Of a stretch of DNA of 22,500 bases, positions 12,701-21,184 are shown one piece after another. Position numbers and translations under genes: made by a program. Source of the DNA: Conus ventricosus (lineage: Eukaryota; Mollusca; Gastropoda; Neogastropoda; Conidae); NCBI GenBank assembly GCA_018398815.1, contig CM031595.1:140954614-140977113 (forward strand), given 5' to 3'. The notes below the pieces were generated by a model. The model was not told the origin of the DNA, made no database searches, and was given only the letters and a program-made list of their open reading frames with translations. Within the stretch, counting starts at the first letter, position 1, and each line of letters starts with the position of its first letter.

Positions 12701-13066
12701 GGGGGGGTAGATGGAGGGGAGCAAGGTATGGGGGGATGTGGATTGGGGGGGGGATAGATGGAGGGGTGCAAGGTATGGGGGATGGGGATGGGGGGGATAG
12801 ATGGAGGGGGCAGGTAAGGGGATGGGGATGGGGGGATAGTGGAGGGGAGGCAAGGTAAGGGGGATGTGGAAGGGGGGGGGATAGATGGAGGGGTGCAAAG
12901 GTATTAAGGGGGATGAGGGATGGTGGGGGGGATAGATGGTGGGGTGCAATGTAGGGGGGTGGGGATGGGGTGATAGATGGAGGGGAGCAAGGTAGAGGAC
13001 ATTGAGGAATGAGGGGGGGGAGGATATAGATGGAGGGGTGCAAAGAGTAAGGGGGTGGGGGGAAAG
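9720..13066 (+). repeat. Array block 4: long units, a short-unit island, then mixed units
   Basis: From 9720 to about 11870 long units with GATGGGGATGGGG predominate again, often with GGGAGATGG. Short units form an island at about 11870-12480. The last 600 bases are mixed, and several units carry GGGGTGCAAGG in place of GGGGAGCAAGG. The array ends in GGGGGTGGGGGGAAAGG and passes abruptly into unique sequence. Confidence 0.6.
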
Positions 13067-13719
13067 GAGAAACACAGACAGTATAGTTTTGTTGGTACAC
13101 ACATCATTTCAAGTATAAAAGCATGCCAAGGCCATGTGAACTGAAGCATGAATCTGACAGTCACTGGACCGTGGCTGACCTTTCGGTTGGCCTCCAGGCG
13201 CAGCTGCACATGTCAGGTCCAGCGGACAGCAGGTCTTGCCGGGTACGAATAAAGTAACGTGACACAGTCACGCTCCATGGATGTTTTGTGTTTGCTGTAT
13301 TGTTGCTGCTCTAGGATCGGTCAATGCAGCGCTTATGTCATCGGTAAATGATCCATTCACGTAATGAAAGACATGAGGTAAGGAAAAACCGATATTAGTA
13401 GAGGAAGAAAAACAAAACAAAAAACTGCATCCAGTTCCATCTCACCAGACCAGAACCCCCCCACACCCCCCCCTCCACCCCATCCTCCCCACTAGCCCAT
13501 CTTTCCTTTTCAGAAACGTACTCCTCCCTCCATTGTATGTTGCAGTCTATTTGTTGTTTACCTTTGTCTAAATAGCCTTCCCACCTCCCTCTCCCTCTAA
13601 ACACACACACATTCTCTCTGTGCCTGTTTTGTCAGTTGGTCTGGTTATCTATGTCTCTGTATGTATTCACCTGTCTAACTCTGTTAACTGTCTACGTGTC
13701 TCGTAGTGTCTCCGTCTCT
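13067..13719. other. Unique DNA right of the array, with a 15-base palindrome and a C-rich patch
   Basis: Balanced-composition sequence with no convincing gene. It contains an AATAAA at 13248-13253 and, just after it, a perfect inverted repeat, CGTGAC-ACA-GTCACG, at 13258-13272. A C-rich patch lies at about 13456-13490. The AATAAA has no upstream open frame to support a gene end, so I do not call a polyadenylation site. Confidence 0.6.
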
Positions 13720-13883
13720 GCATCTCTCTCTGTCCGTCTCTCTCTCTCTCTTTCCCCCCCCCCCCTCTCTCTCTCTCTCTCTCTGTTTCTGTCTCTATCT
13801 GTCTCCGTCTCTCTGTTTCTGTCTACCTCCCCGCGTGCCTACTGGTCCGTCTGTCCCTGTCTGTCTGTCTGTCTGACTATCTG
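13720..13883. repeat. CT/GTCT pyrimidine microsatellite
   Basis: Interrupted (CT)n with an internal C12 run near 13754-13765, followed by TCTGTCTC-type variants and ending in perfect (CTGT) tetramers at about 13856-13876. The open frame across it encodes only Ser-Leu-Val repeats and is not a gene. Confidence 0.93.
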
Positions 13884-14666
13884 AGTGTACGCTGAACATT
13901 AGATTAATTTCTCTAAACACCAAATTCAGAGGAAAACAGTATCAGCAGCAAGAGAAATCAAGCAAAAGGAAAATATCGTGCACCAGAGCAATCACTTCGG
14001 AAACACCAGAAAAGATGGTTATTGATTCGAATTGGCATGAGGTACACAGGTCTACATGGAAAGCCAGAGAGTGACATGTAAAGTGCCTGTATAACGTTGA
14101 CGAATTCAGTTAGGGCTATGTGTCTTCAATACCGGTGTGCGAGGGTTCTGAATGTGAAATGTCAACGATCTTCCTCAGAAAGATTCTGTACGTCAACGAT
14201 GCCTAAAATTCTGTTGAAATCGAGCCCCCCTTCCCTCCACTGTCTCTCTCTCAATTTTTTTTTTTCTCCAGGAGAGGGAGGATCAGATTGATAAAAGGTT
14301 GTTTTTGAAGAGGTCAATTCCAAGTATGGAAACGTGAATTTTGGTATTATATCTTGGAAGTGTGGTATGTTAAGATTGGAGGGCTGGGGGTGCGCGCGGG
14401 GAAGGGGGGGGGTGGAGAGTGGGGGAGGGGGGGAGGGGTGGAAGGCGGGGGAGAGGGCTTCTCCATATACATTTTTGAAAAACATAAAGAAATTTCCTTT
14501 GCTGACTGGACTTTCTTTTTTTAATTGAAAAACTCTCTCTCTAGGATGATCCTATTCTGTAAAACGTAAGGTTTCAGAAGAGCTGTGTTACCTGCATGTT
14601 ACTGATTAAGGGTTCCCTTAAAACTGGCAGCGGAGGAATCAAATAGCACTGAACTCTACTGGATGA
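13884..14666. other. Unique DNA with a G-rich patch
   Basis: No gene recognised. A purine-rich, strongly G-rich patch lies at about 14380-14457, with many G3-G8 runs compatible with quadruplex formation. It is not made of the minisatellite unit (no GATAGATGG or AGCAAGG), so it appears independent. The remainder is mixed sequence with short open frames only. Confidence 0.6.
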
Positions 14667-14703
14667 CAGAGAGGAGAGAGAGAGAGGAGAGAGGAGAAGA
14701 GAG

Positions 14704-14740
<37 letters not shown>

Positions 14741-14754
14741 CGGAGAGAGTGAGT

Positions 14755-14794
<40 letters not shown>

Positions 14795-14799
14795 AGAGA
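14667..14799. repeat. GA microsatellite
   Basis: About 130 bases of nearly pure purine (GA)n with GG insertions and one GTGAGTGAG interruption at about 14749-14756. Homopurine tracts of this kind can form triplex DNA. No gene overlaps it. Confidence 0.95.
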
Positions 14800-15015
14800 A
14801 TCTTGACGAGAATTAGACAATTCGCACATTACCGAAGGGGAAAAGACTCACTCAAAAGTAATCTCCCGTAGATGAGCATCCGGCCTGTACGGCATGTTGC
14901 CGTGTGTAGACTGACAGCAATAACATGAAAAGGACGGGTAGGACGGTGGGGGATGGGGGAAGAGTGACTCATTGTGAAACAGAGAGAGGAGTGTTTGATA
15001 CAGATCGGGACAACC
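14800..15015. other. Short unique spacer, nothing recognised
   Basis: Mixed sequence between the GA and A-rich tracts. I see no coding or RNA signal. Confidence 0.55.
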
Positions 15016-15055
15016 GAAAGAAAAAAAAAAGTAAAAAAAAGAAAAAAAAAAAGAA
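15016..15055. repeat. A-rich tract
   Basis: Runs of 8-11 A separated by single G, GT or G-containing interruptions. It could be the tail of a retroposed element on the + strand, but no element body is recognisable upstream. Confidence 0.85.
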
Positions 15056-15130
15056 CAGGTTACAAATTGACTGCTTAAAAGCCTCCCTTAGTCTCTGGTG
15101 TAGCATACCTGAAAAAAAAAGTGCCCACTG

Positions 15131-15192
15131 CATGTGTGTGTGCGCGCGCGCGCGCGCGCGCGCACGCGTGTGTGTGTATGTGTGTGTGTGTG

Positions 15193-15230
<38 letters not shown>

Positions 15231-15242
15231 GTGTGTGTGTGT
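15131..15242. repeat. TG/CG alternating tract with a (GC)11 core, Z-DNA candidate
   Basis: An alternating purine-pyrimidine block. A short TG run leads into a perfect 22-base GC alternation at 15142-15163, then ACGCG, then about 70 bases of TG/TGCG ending with one TTTT interruption. CG alternation followed by TG alternation is the classic composition for left-handed Z-DNA under negative supercoiling. The open frames on both strands here are only Cys-Val or His-Thr repeats. Confidence 0.95.
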
Positions 15243-15425
15243 TCATAAAAGACGGATCATAAAGAAAATAACACCAAGACAAAAAGTTCGGGATCAGATG
15301 CGGAGAAAAAAACAAAACCCTTTCCACACCTAACATGTTAGTCATCGTTTTTCTTGACAATTCAGACAAATGTTTTAGGAACTTCGTCTGAAAGCGTTCC
15401 AGAGTGCTATATTTTTTTTTTCCAG

Positions 15426-15570
15426 ATCCACAATGTTAATCTTGTAAACGGAATGCCACAGCGTTACACAGCACTTGGAAAGGGACAGCTCTGTATCCCC
15501 CCCCCCCCTCCCCCCATGTTGATAGATCATTTGCTCGATAACCCCTCCACCACACCATATAGTGGAGGAG
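15426..15570 (+). other. Weak candidate internal exon (145 bp)
   Basis: A T-rich tract ending in TTTTTCCAG immediately precedes 15426 and looks like a splice acceptor. GGAGGAG|GTAAGA at 15564-15576 looks like a strong donor. Between them one frame is open for 48 codons and begins IHNVNLVNGMPQRYTALGKG, passes a Pro-rich stretch caused by a C-run, and ends TTPYSGGG, giving a phase-1 end. I recognise no domain. Against it, the open frame is short, the C-run makes the frame unreliable, and no partner exon is visible. It could be chance. Confidence 0.2.
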
Positions 15571-17199
15571 GTAAGATTTATGACCTTGCTTTTTTTAGTA
15601 GAAACATTTCCTCTTGCACAATAATACTATAAACCCATGTGATTATGTTGGAGGGGAAAAACGATCCACCCCCCTGTGTTAGGAGCAGTGTCGATAAAAT
15701 TTTTCAATAACTGAATTTTTGACACATCAGAACACCATAGCACCGCCAAAGATCCCGCTGCCAAGGTCAGGGAGCAGACTGGCCGCTCTAGATCGTCACG
15801 CGTAGCGGTTTTAGTTAGACGAGTAAACCCAGTAAAAAGAAACCGTTTCACTTGGTCTTTTTTAAGTTTCTTTCTTTAAATAACGTTTGAAACATGTAAA
15901 TATCAAAAAATTTGAGAACAGAAATGTTGTGTAGATTATTGTAATCAGGGAAAAATCTTTTTTTATTAAAAGACTGTATGGTTGCAATTTTTCCTAGGGG
16001 GTGCAAAAAAATGTTCCCCGGTCGTGGCCATCACGTTTGCGAAGGGTTTGTTTCTTTTTAGGTACTATTTGATGTCTTTTTGTAAATCAGTTTCAGGCAT
16101 TTGGAGCGGCTTTCAGCATAATGAGCTATCTGAAGTGCCCAAAAACAACCTTTTCACACTGGTGGTTTACATACATATTTTTTAAATCCAGTTTTATTTC
16201 CTTTTTAAATTTTAAATTTTATTAAAAAGGGTTTTTTTTTAAGATATTTAAAAATATTACGTTGTTTTTTAGATAAGGACTGTCCCCAGAATTCCAAAGC
16301 GATTTTTGGTTTTTAAAAAAAAAAAATTGTATATTACTGCGTGTCTTTTTGATCACAAATGCCAGTTCTTATTTACAAAAAACAATTCAATTAAAAAGCT
16401 CGTATCAACTGAATTTTAATTGTATTGATGTAAATGCTCAAAATAAAAACAAAAATAAAAAATCAGTTCTGTGAACTTGCAAAGTTGGTTGTCATTATAG
16501 CGGAATCAAAACTGTCAGTGAAAAATTGTTGGTCATCCTTGGGCGAAAAACTCAGGTTTTGTTTTTTTGTCTTTGTTGAGTCCGAGTCTTGGCAGTGAAA
16601 AGTGGCGTGTCTGTGACTAAAAAGGGAAATAAACGACCCCAGTGTCCATTTCCCTCTGAAAAAGTTGTGACTTGACATTTGCTGGAATCGTGCGCTCTGT
16701 GCCAAAACCCATTAAGCAAAGCCCTTTTTATGCCGAAAAGGGAGCAAGAGGAGATGGAGAGGGTTTTACCTCGTTGCTACATTTAAAGCTTTTCGGGTGG
16801 GCAAAGTCCCCACTTTCTGTTTCCTTGTCAAAAATGGATAAAAAGGAAAGGGTTTTTTGAGGAGACCTTGAGGAAAGCAAAGTTTTTGGAACAAACCCTG
16901 CTGTACAAAATAAGCGACACTGTTTTAAAACAGGAAAGAAAGCCAGCAATGAAAAAACCCAGTCTGTGAAAACTTGCAGATGAATCTAGCTGTGAGACAG
17001 ATGAGATGGGCAAGGCCCAAAACGTTTTTTCTGCAATGGATTCCGGGGCAGCGGGGTTTATCGAGCCTTACTTTCCCCCTGGATGAAAAAGTTGTGCACT
17101 GCTCGAACTGAACGATAAAGAGTACTCACAAAACTTGCTGTCAAGCTGGGGGCAATGAATTTGTCATTATAAATTTAAAAACCCGTCTGCCTTTACAGA
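15571..17199. other. AT-rich non-coding DNA, possibly including the 5' part of a decayed element
   Basis: The sequence is AT-rich with frequent runs of 4-12 A or T. No open frame exceeds about 80 codons with a credible product. From about 16680 onward some + strand translations look like fragments of protein (for example CALCQNPLSKALF near 16690). They may be the N-terminal remains of the broken gene at 17200-18995, but I cannot connect them. Confidence 0.45.
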
Positions 17200-18995
17200 C
17201 GTGTACAGAAACCCGGGCACAAGAACCAGAAGAAACAACAAAACAGATAACAGCACATGCTGTTGCATTCCCTGGGTTGGGTCATTTGAAAGCTTCCGGT
17301 AACCCCCAAACAGCCCTGTCTTTGGCATGACTTTTTAACTTCTATTCCGGTAGGTGTTGGCAGTATTCCCAGGAACAGTATGAAAACTTCATCGAAGAGG
17401 TTTTAAAAAAGGAATTACCCACTTTCTAAAAACCCCAAAAAAAGAAACGGTTTCCCCCTTGTTCTAAAACCCAAGTTTGCAGACTGCCGTCGTGTGAAGA
17501 GAATCTGGAAATGTTAAAAAATGATGTTCTTGTTTTCAAAAGTTACATCGATCCCATTTCCGAAAGGGAAATTTTGAGAGTTCTTTTAGGCAAAAAAAAC
17601 CCCCCATGGCCGCCATCACCCCAAAGTTTTGGTCAACTGAGAACGGATCAAAAGCAGATCTATTGTGATTTAACTCGAAGTAGGCTGTGCGATTCCGGCA
17701 CTAACGAGGACAGGAAGAACACAGAAGATTTTCCCAACCAGGCTGATATTCCCCCGTGTTTTTTGACAACATTACTGACATCATTAAAAGGGAAGATCCT
17801 TTTGAGAGCTGGATGTCGCTGGATGCTGAAGCTGTTCTGATCCCTCTGTCTCCCCCTGAAGTTGACGAAAATTGCTTGACGGAGCTGCAGAGTCAGTGCG
17901 TCGCCAAACTAAAAGCTTTTGCGGGTATGTTGCAACATGTTTGTGCCAAACGTTTAAAAAATCTGGAATCGACATCAAGGTGACGTTTTTTTGACGGCAA
18001 CTCTGCAGTCTGAGGCAGGTGCAGACAGCACGGGGAGGGGTGTTGGGAAGATTTCCAACCGCATGCTCCTGGTAATGGCACAGTTTTTTCCAGGGGGATA
18101 AAAACAAAGCAGAACTGTTTCAGTACACGCTGAAAGAACGATTGAAACGTAAACACGCAGGGGAAGGTGGTGGAAATTTTCCTTGATAAGAAAGGTGTCT
18201 GCCCCCTGCTAAAAAAAACAAACAAGTTGGCAAGCCTGCACAAGAGTGGCTGAACTGGATCTTCTTCCCTTCCGTTTGTGTGCAGGGGGTTTGGGCAAGA
18301 TCTTAGTAAAACCCACGGACACAGATGTTCTTGTCCTGCAGTAGCAAATTTTCCCAGGTCACTGTGCACAAAAAATCTGGTTTTCTGGGCAGGGAAAAAC
18401 CCTTCAATATGCCCCAGCTCACCAGATACCCAGACAGCTTGGACCAAGAAAAACTGGGCCCTTCCAGCACTTCATGGCTTTATGGATGTGACAGTGTTTT
18501 TTTCGCAGCAGGGGCAAGACAACGGGGGAAATCAGGACTATCTTTCTGAAGTGAAGACTCCTTCTTGGCCATCGGGGGCGGGGCCCCTGTTCACTGACAG
18601 ATCTTTGTTGGAAACCTTCGAGGGTTTGTTGTATCATGTACGAACGTAGGAGTGATCATAAAGTTGACCGGTAGGAGAAAATGTTTGCCCAGAAAGGAAG
18701 GCTTCTTGAGAACATCCCCAACTTCAGCGCTCTTAGAAACTTTCTCCGCTATTACCAAGTGGATTGTTGGGGTCAGTGTCTGCAAAAAAACCCTGTGCTC
18801 CATCTCCTGCGACTGGGGTTGAAAAAGACGGGCAAATGGGGCGCCCTTTGTGGAAAACTCTCAGCAGGACAGGTTCATGTCTTGAATGGTTCCCCGTAGA
18901 TGCCAGCAAGGCTGCAAAAAACGTTTCAAAAGTGTGAGGCCACCCGCAAGTACCGCCCCCTCGCTTGTGGTGGAGACTGTTACCAGGACAAATGA
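17200..18995 (+). pseudogene. Frameshifted remnant of a repetitive metazoan gene family (TDTDVLVL protein)
   Basis: The + strand shows, in order but in changing frames, pieces of one protein. These are SQEQYENFIEEVLKKELPTF (about 17369-17428), DNITDIIKREDPFESWMSLD with PPEVDENCLTELQSQCVAKL (about 17764-17910), DKNKAELFQYTLKERLKRK (about 18098-18154), ILVKPTDTDVLVL (18300-18338), an IWFSGQGK...LGPRKTG segment (about 18360-18461), LPALHGF and GCDSVFF (about 18461-18503), LLETFEGLLY (about 18608-18637), MFAQKGRLLENIP (18681-18719), DCWGQCLQKNPVL, and a tail with PLACGGDCYQDK before a TGA at 18993-18995. From memory, this order matches a large family of uncharacterised proteins found in many copies in molluscs, cnidarians and fish, which end in a Cys-rich CXC-like segment. 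Its function is unknown to me, and its high copy number suggests a mobile origin. Several frameshifts and stops break it. Most sit at or near homopolymers, so some may be sequence error. The left boundary is approximate. Confidence 0.6.
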
Positions 18996-19048
18996 GCTGA
19001 TTTTTATGTGCGTGAGGTAAAGCAAATTTCTTTTTTAGAAAAAAAAAG

Positions 19049-19096
19049 GTGTGTTGTGTGTGTGTGTGTGTTGGGGTTGTGTGTTGTTGGGGTGTG
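19049..19096. repeat. GT-rich low-complexity tract 1
   Basis: Imperfect (GT)n with TT and GGGG interruptions, including GTGTGTGTGTTGGGGTT, a 17-mer that also matches tract 2 at 19877-19970. It begins about 50 bases after the end of the broken gene. Confidence 0.85.
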
Positions 19097-19876
19097 ATTT
19101 TTGTGATTGCTTGGCATGACAATTCACAAACTGTTTCCTTTAATGTTTATCGGTATTGGGCTTTAGTGTTTTATGACATAGTAAAAAACCCCCAAAAGTA
19201 TATTTTAGCAATGGTCCCAAAAAGGGAATCTTGCGATATAAAAAAACAAAACAACAGTCTTCAATTATAATAGGTTTAGAGACAATCAGTATTGAAACCC
19301 CCTCTTTCCCTTTTGAAGCGCCGAATTTGGGTTAAAAATTTATACAAAACTGTAAAGATAAACCCTTAAGAGTCAAGAATCTTGACCTCTTGTTTTTTAA
19401 AGTGTCAAAATGCTTGTTTTTTTTTCAAAAAAAAGTTTAATATTTTTGCTGCTTAAAGGTAATCACGTTTTTATGAACTTGCAAAAATATTGGGGCCAAA
19501 AAAAAAAAGTAAAAAATAAAAACAATAAGATTTAAAGGGTTTGACCTACTTTTTAAAAGCCCACTTTTTTGGTCTTACAAGTTAGCTTCAATATAGGCTT
19601 GTCTTCATATGTCTCTCAAATAATATCGGGGTTATTCTGAACAGTTTTTTTGTTGCGAATCCATTGTTTTTTGCAAAAAAACGAAAAAGAAAGAACATGA
19701 CACTGCCCTTTTAAAAATATGGCCCCGCCCTCCGAGGTCACGCCATTTTGTTTCCCTCTTCTATATTCGAAAAGGGGTTTACCCCATGCCAAAATGGCTG
19801 CTTCTACATGAAGTGATGATTCCCGATATTTACTACCTTAATGCCCCCCTAATACTCCCTTTGGTCAATTTTCCCC
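19097..19876. other. AT-rich non-coding DNA with a GC-box/YY1-like patch
   Basis: Mostly AT-rich with A and T runs and no credible open frame. A distinct patch at 19721-19798 has GGCCCCGCCC (resembling an Sp1/KLF site), AGGTCACGCC, and a 9-bp inverted repeat, GCCATTTTG (19742-19750) with CAAAATGGC (19790-19798). CAAAATGGC resembles the YY1 core. This could be a promoter remnant or a transposon end, but no downstream gene is seen. Confidence 0.4.
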
Positions 19877-19970
19877 TGTGTGTCGTGTCGTGTCGTGTGT
19901 GTTGTGGTGTTGGTGTGTGTGTGTGTGTGTGTGTTGGGGTTTTGTGTGTTGGTTGTGTTGTGGTTGGGAG
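19877..19970. repeat. GT-rich low-complexity tract 2 with CGTGT pentamers
   Basis: It starts with three tandem TGTCG/CGTGT pentamers (about 19879-19898). It continues with GTTGTGGTGT (19901-19910), a clean (GT)n, and TTGGGGTTTTGTGTGTTGG. It shares word composition with tracts 1 and 3. Confidence 0.88.
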
Positions 19971-20016
19971 TAGTACTTTAATTTAAACGTCTCTTCACCC
20001 CCCAAGTGAATTAGAC

Positions 20017-20036
20017 AAAAAAAAAAAAAAAAAAAA
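20017..20036. repeat. Poly-A run of 20
   Basis: An uninterrupted A20 followed by GAAA, with no recognisable element body beside it. It may be a retroposed tail or a simple expansion. Confidence 0.85.
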
Positions 20037-20987
20037 GAAATATATGATGTGAGAAATCTTTTAAGGTTGAGGTTTTTGAGTAAATTTAAAATCAATGCCT
20101 ACTTAATTTTTTAAATTTTACAAACACAAAATGTTTAACATTACCAGCAACTACAAGAAAAATACCAAAAGAACTAGAACGCAAAGTTTCTGAAACAACT
20201 TAAAAAGATCAGGTCATTAACTATTTTTTGTAAAAGTTATCGGATTCGAAGGTTGAAACAGTGCCTCCATTTTTGAGCATTTGAGCTTTGATGGAGGCAG
20301 GAGAAGCAGATGATTTGTAGAAATTTGATCCCCCAAAACCCCAAAAAATTCTTTAAAAATTTTTTTTTGAGAGCTTTTTGCGAATTTAAACATCAAAAAC
20401 GTAAATTTATTGGTTTTATTGACTTAAAACTTAATTATTTATCCCAATGCGTGTGTCACAAACTTTTACACATTATGTGAATATTGTATATCTAAAAGGG
20501 CTTCAATTGTCAAAAATTTTTCCTTTTTCTAACTTGTCAAAAAATTTATAATATTCATGTAAAAGCTTAACATTAAGTTTAAATTGTCCCCGCAGCATTG
20601 CGTGCTGCATCTTGGCTGCTTGTTCCCGTTATTAAAGCAAAATTCCCCGTGGATGGAAACCAATAAAAGTAACATGTTTTTTTTGTTGCTAAGTGATGTA
20701 TTTGGCTTTTTTTCCGTGTCATTTAAACCCCTGCCTTGGTTTGTTTGACCCTTTTAGGGATATATATGATTTTGAATCCACACAAAAAAATATTTTGCAT
20801 GATTTAAAAGGGAACTCTTGAATTGATGTAACGCCCTTAAAATGGGTATTAGTTTGCACTGAAAATGGAATAATGTCGCCCAAAATTTTTAACGTTTTAA
20901 TGTTTTTAAGGAAGGAATAAAAAAAGTGATCCTGCACTGCCCTTTTTATTACGAGCCGTCTGTGTAAAATCTTTTATAATCAGATAT
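20037..20987. other. AT-rich non-coding DNA with a 9-bp hairpin
   Basis: No gene seen. A perfect inverted repeat, TGCCTCCAT (20262-20270) and ATGGAGGCA (20291-20299), encloses a 20-base loop. A smaller one, GCAGCA/TGCTGC, lies at 20592-20608. No promoter or RNA gene consensus accompanies either, so their meaning is unknown. Confidence 0.5.
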
Positions 20988-21060
20988 TGTGTTGTGGTGT
21001 GTATGTTGTGTTGTGGTGTGGGGGTGTTGTGTGTGTCGGTTGTGTGTGTGTGTGTGCGGT
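20988..21060. repeat. GT-rich low-complexity tract 3
   Basis: GTTGTGGTGT at 20991-21000 and near-copies to 21020, then (GT)n ending in GCGG. It has the same word set as the tract at 19877-19970, about 1.1 kb upstream. Confidence 0.87.
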
Positions 21061-21088
21061 TTGATAATTTGAAAAAGTGCTTCAGCCC

Positions 21089-21130
21089 CGAGCCCGGATG
21101 CGCGTGCGACCCCTGCGCGCGCGGCGCGCG
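21089..21130. other. CpG-dense micro-patch
   Basis: Twelve CpG dinucleotides in 42 bases, ending in two CGCGCG alternations, surrounded by CpG-poor AT- and GT-rich DNA. It is followed by another short GT run (about 21132-21146). It is far too short for a CpG island; it may instead be a variant of the TG/CG repeats seen at 15131-15242. Confidence 0.8.
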
Positions 21131-21184
21131 TTGTGTGTGTGTGTGGTGCGTTTTTATCTTTTGCGATGGCTCTCCTTCTTTTTC

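Larger units (their letters stand above)
1274..13066 (+). repeat. Giant G-rich minisatellite, units of about 37 or 43 bp, about 11.8 kb
   Basis: One unit is repeated head to tail for about 11.8 kb, roughly 300 copies by estimate. On the + strand it reads GATAGATGGAGGGG, then AGCAAGGTAAG, then GGGGATGGGGG. Long units carry one extra GGGGAT hexamer. The strand is almost entirely G, A and some T, with typically a single C per unit, so strand asymmetry is extreme and CpG is rare. Units differ mainly in G-run length, single-base insertions or losses, and a few point variants (GTACG for GTAAG, GAGAT for GGGAT, GATGAGG for GATGGGG). There is no internal gene, and the flanks are unrelated unique sequence. 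The array could be intergenic, intronic or heterochromatic; the window does not say which. Some unit-length noise is probably consensus error in G runs. Confidence 0.97.

Noticed and set aside
1274..13066. Array considered as a CRISPR array
   Set aside because: There are no unique spacers between repeats; units abut directly. The surrounding sequence is eukaryotic in character.
1274..13066. GATAGATGG considered as an array of GATA-factor sites
   Set aside because: The base before GATA is almost always G, which does not match the usual A/T-GATA-A/G consensus.
15088..15369. His-Thr and Cys-Val open frames on both strands
   Set aside because: They are created by the TG/CG dinucleotide tract.
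15627..15851. 74-codon minus-strand open frame
   Set aside because: The composition looks protein-like, but there is no family resemblance, no splice or promoter support and no neighbouring exon.
17893..18447. 184-codon minus-strand open frame
   Set aside because: It lies antisense to the recognisable pieces of the broken gene on the + strand and carries no domain of its own.
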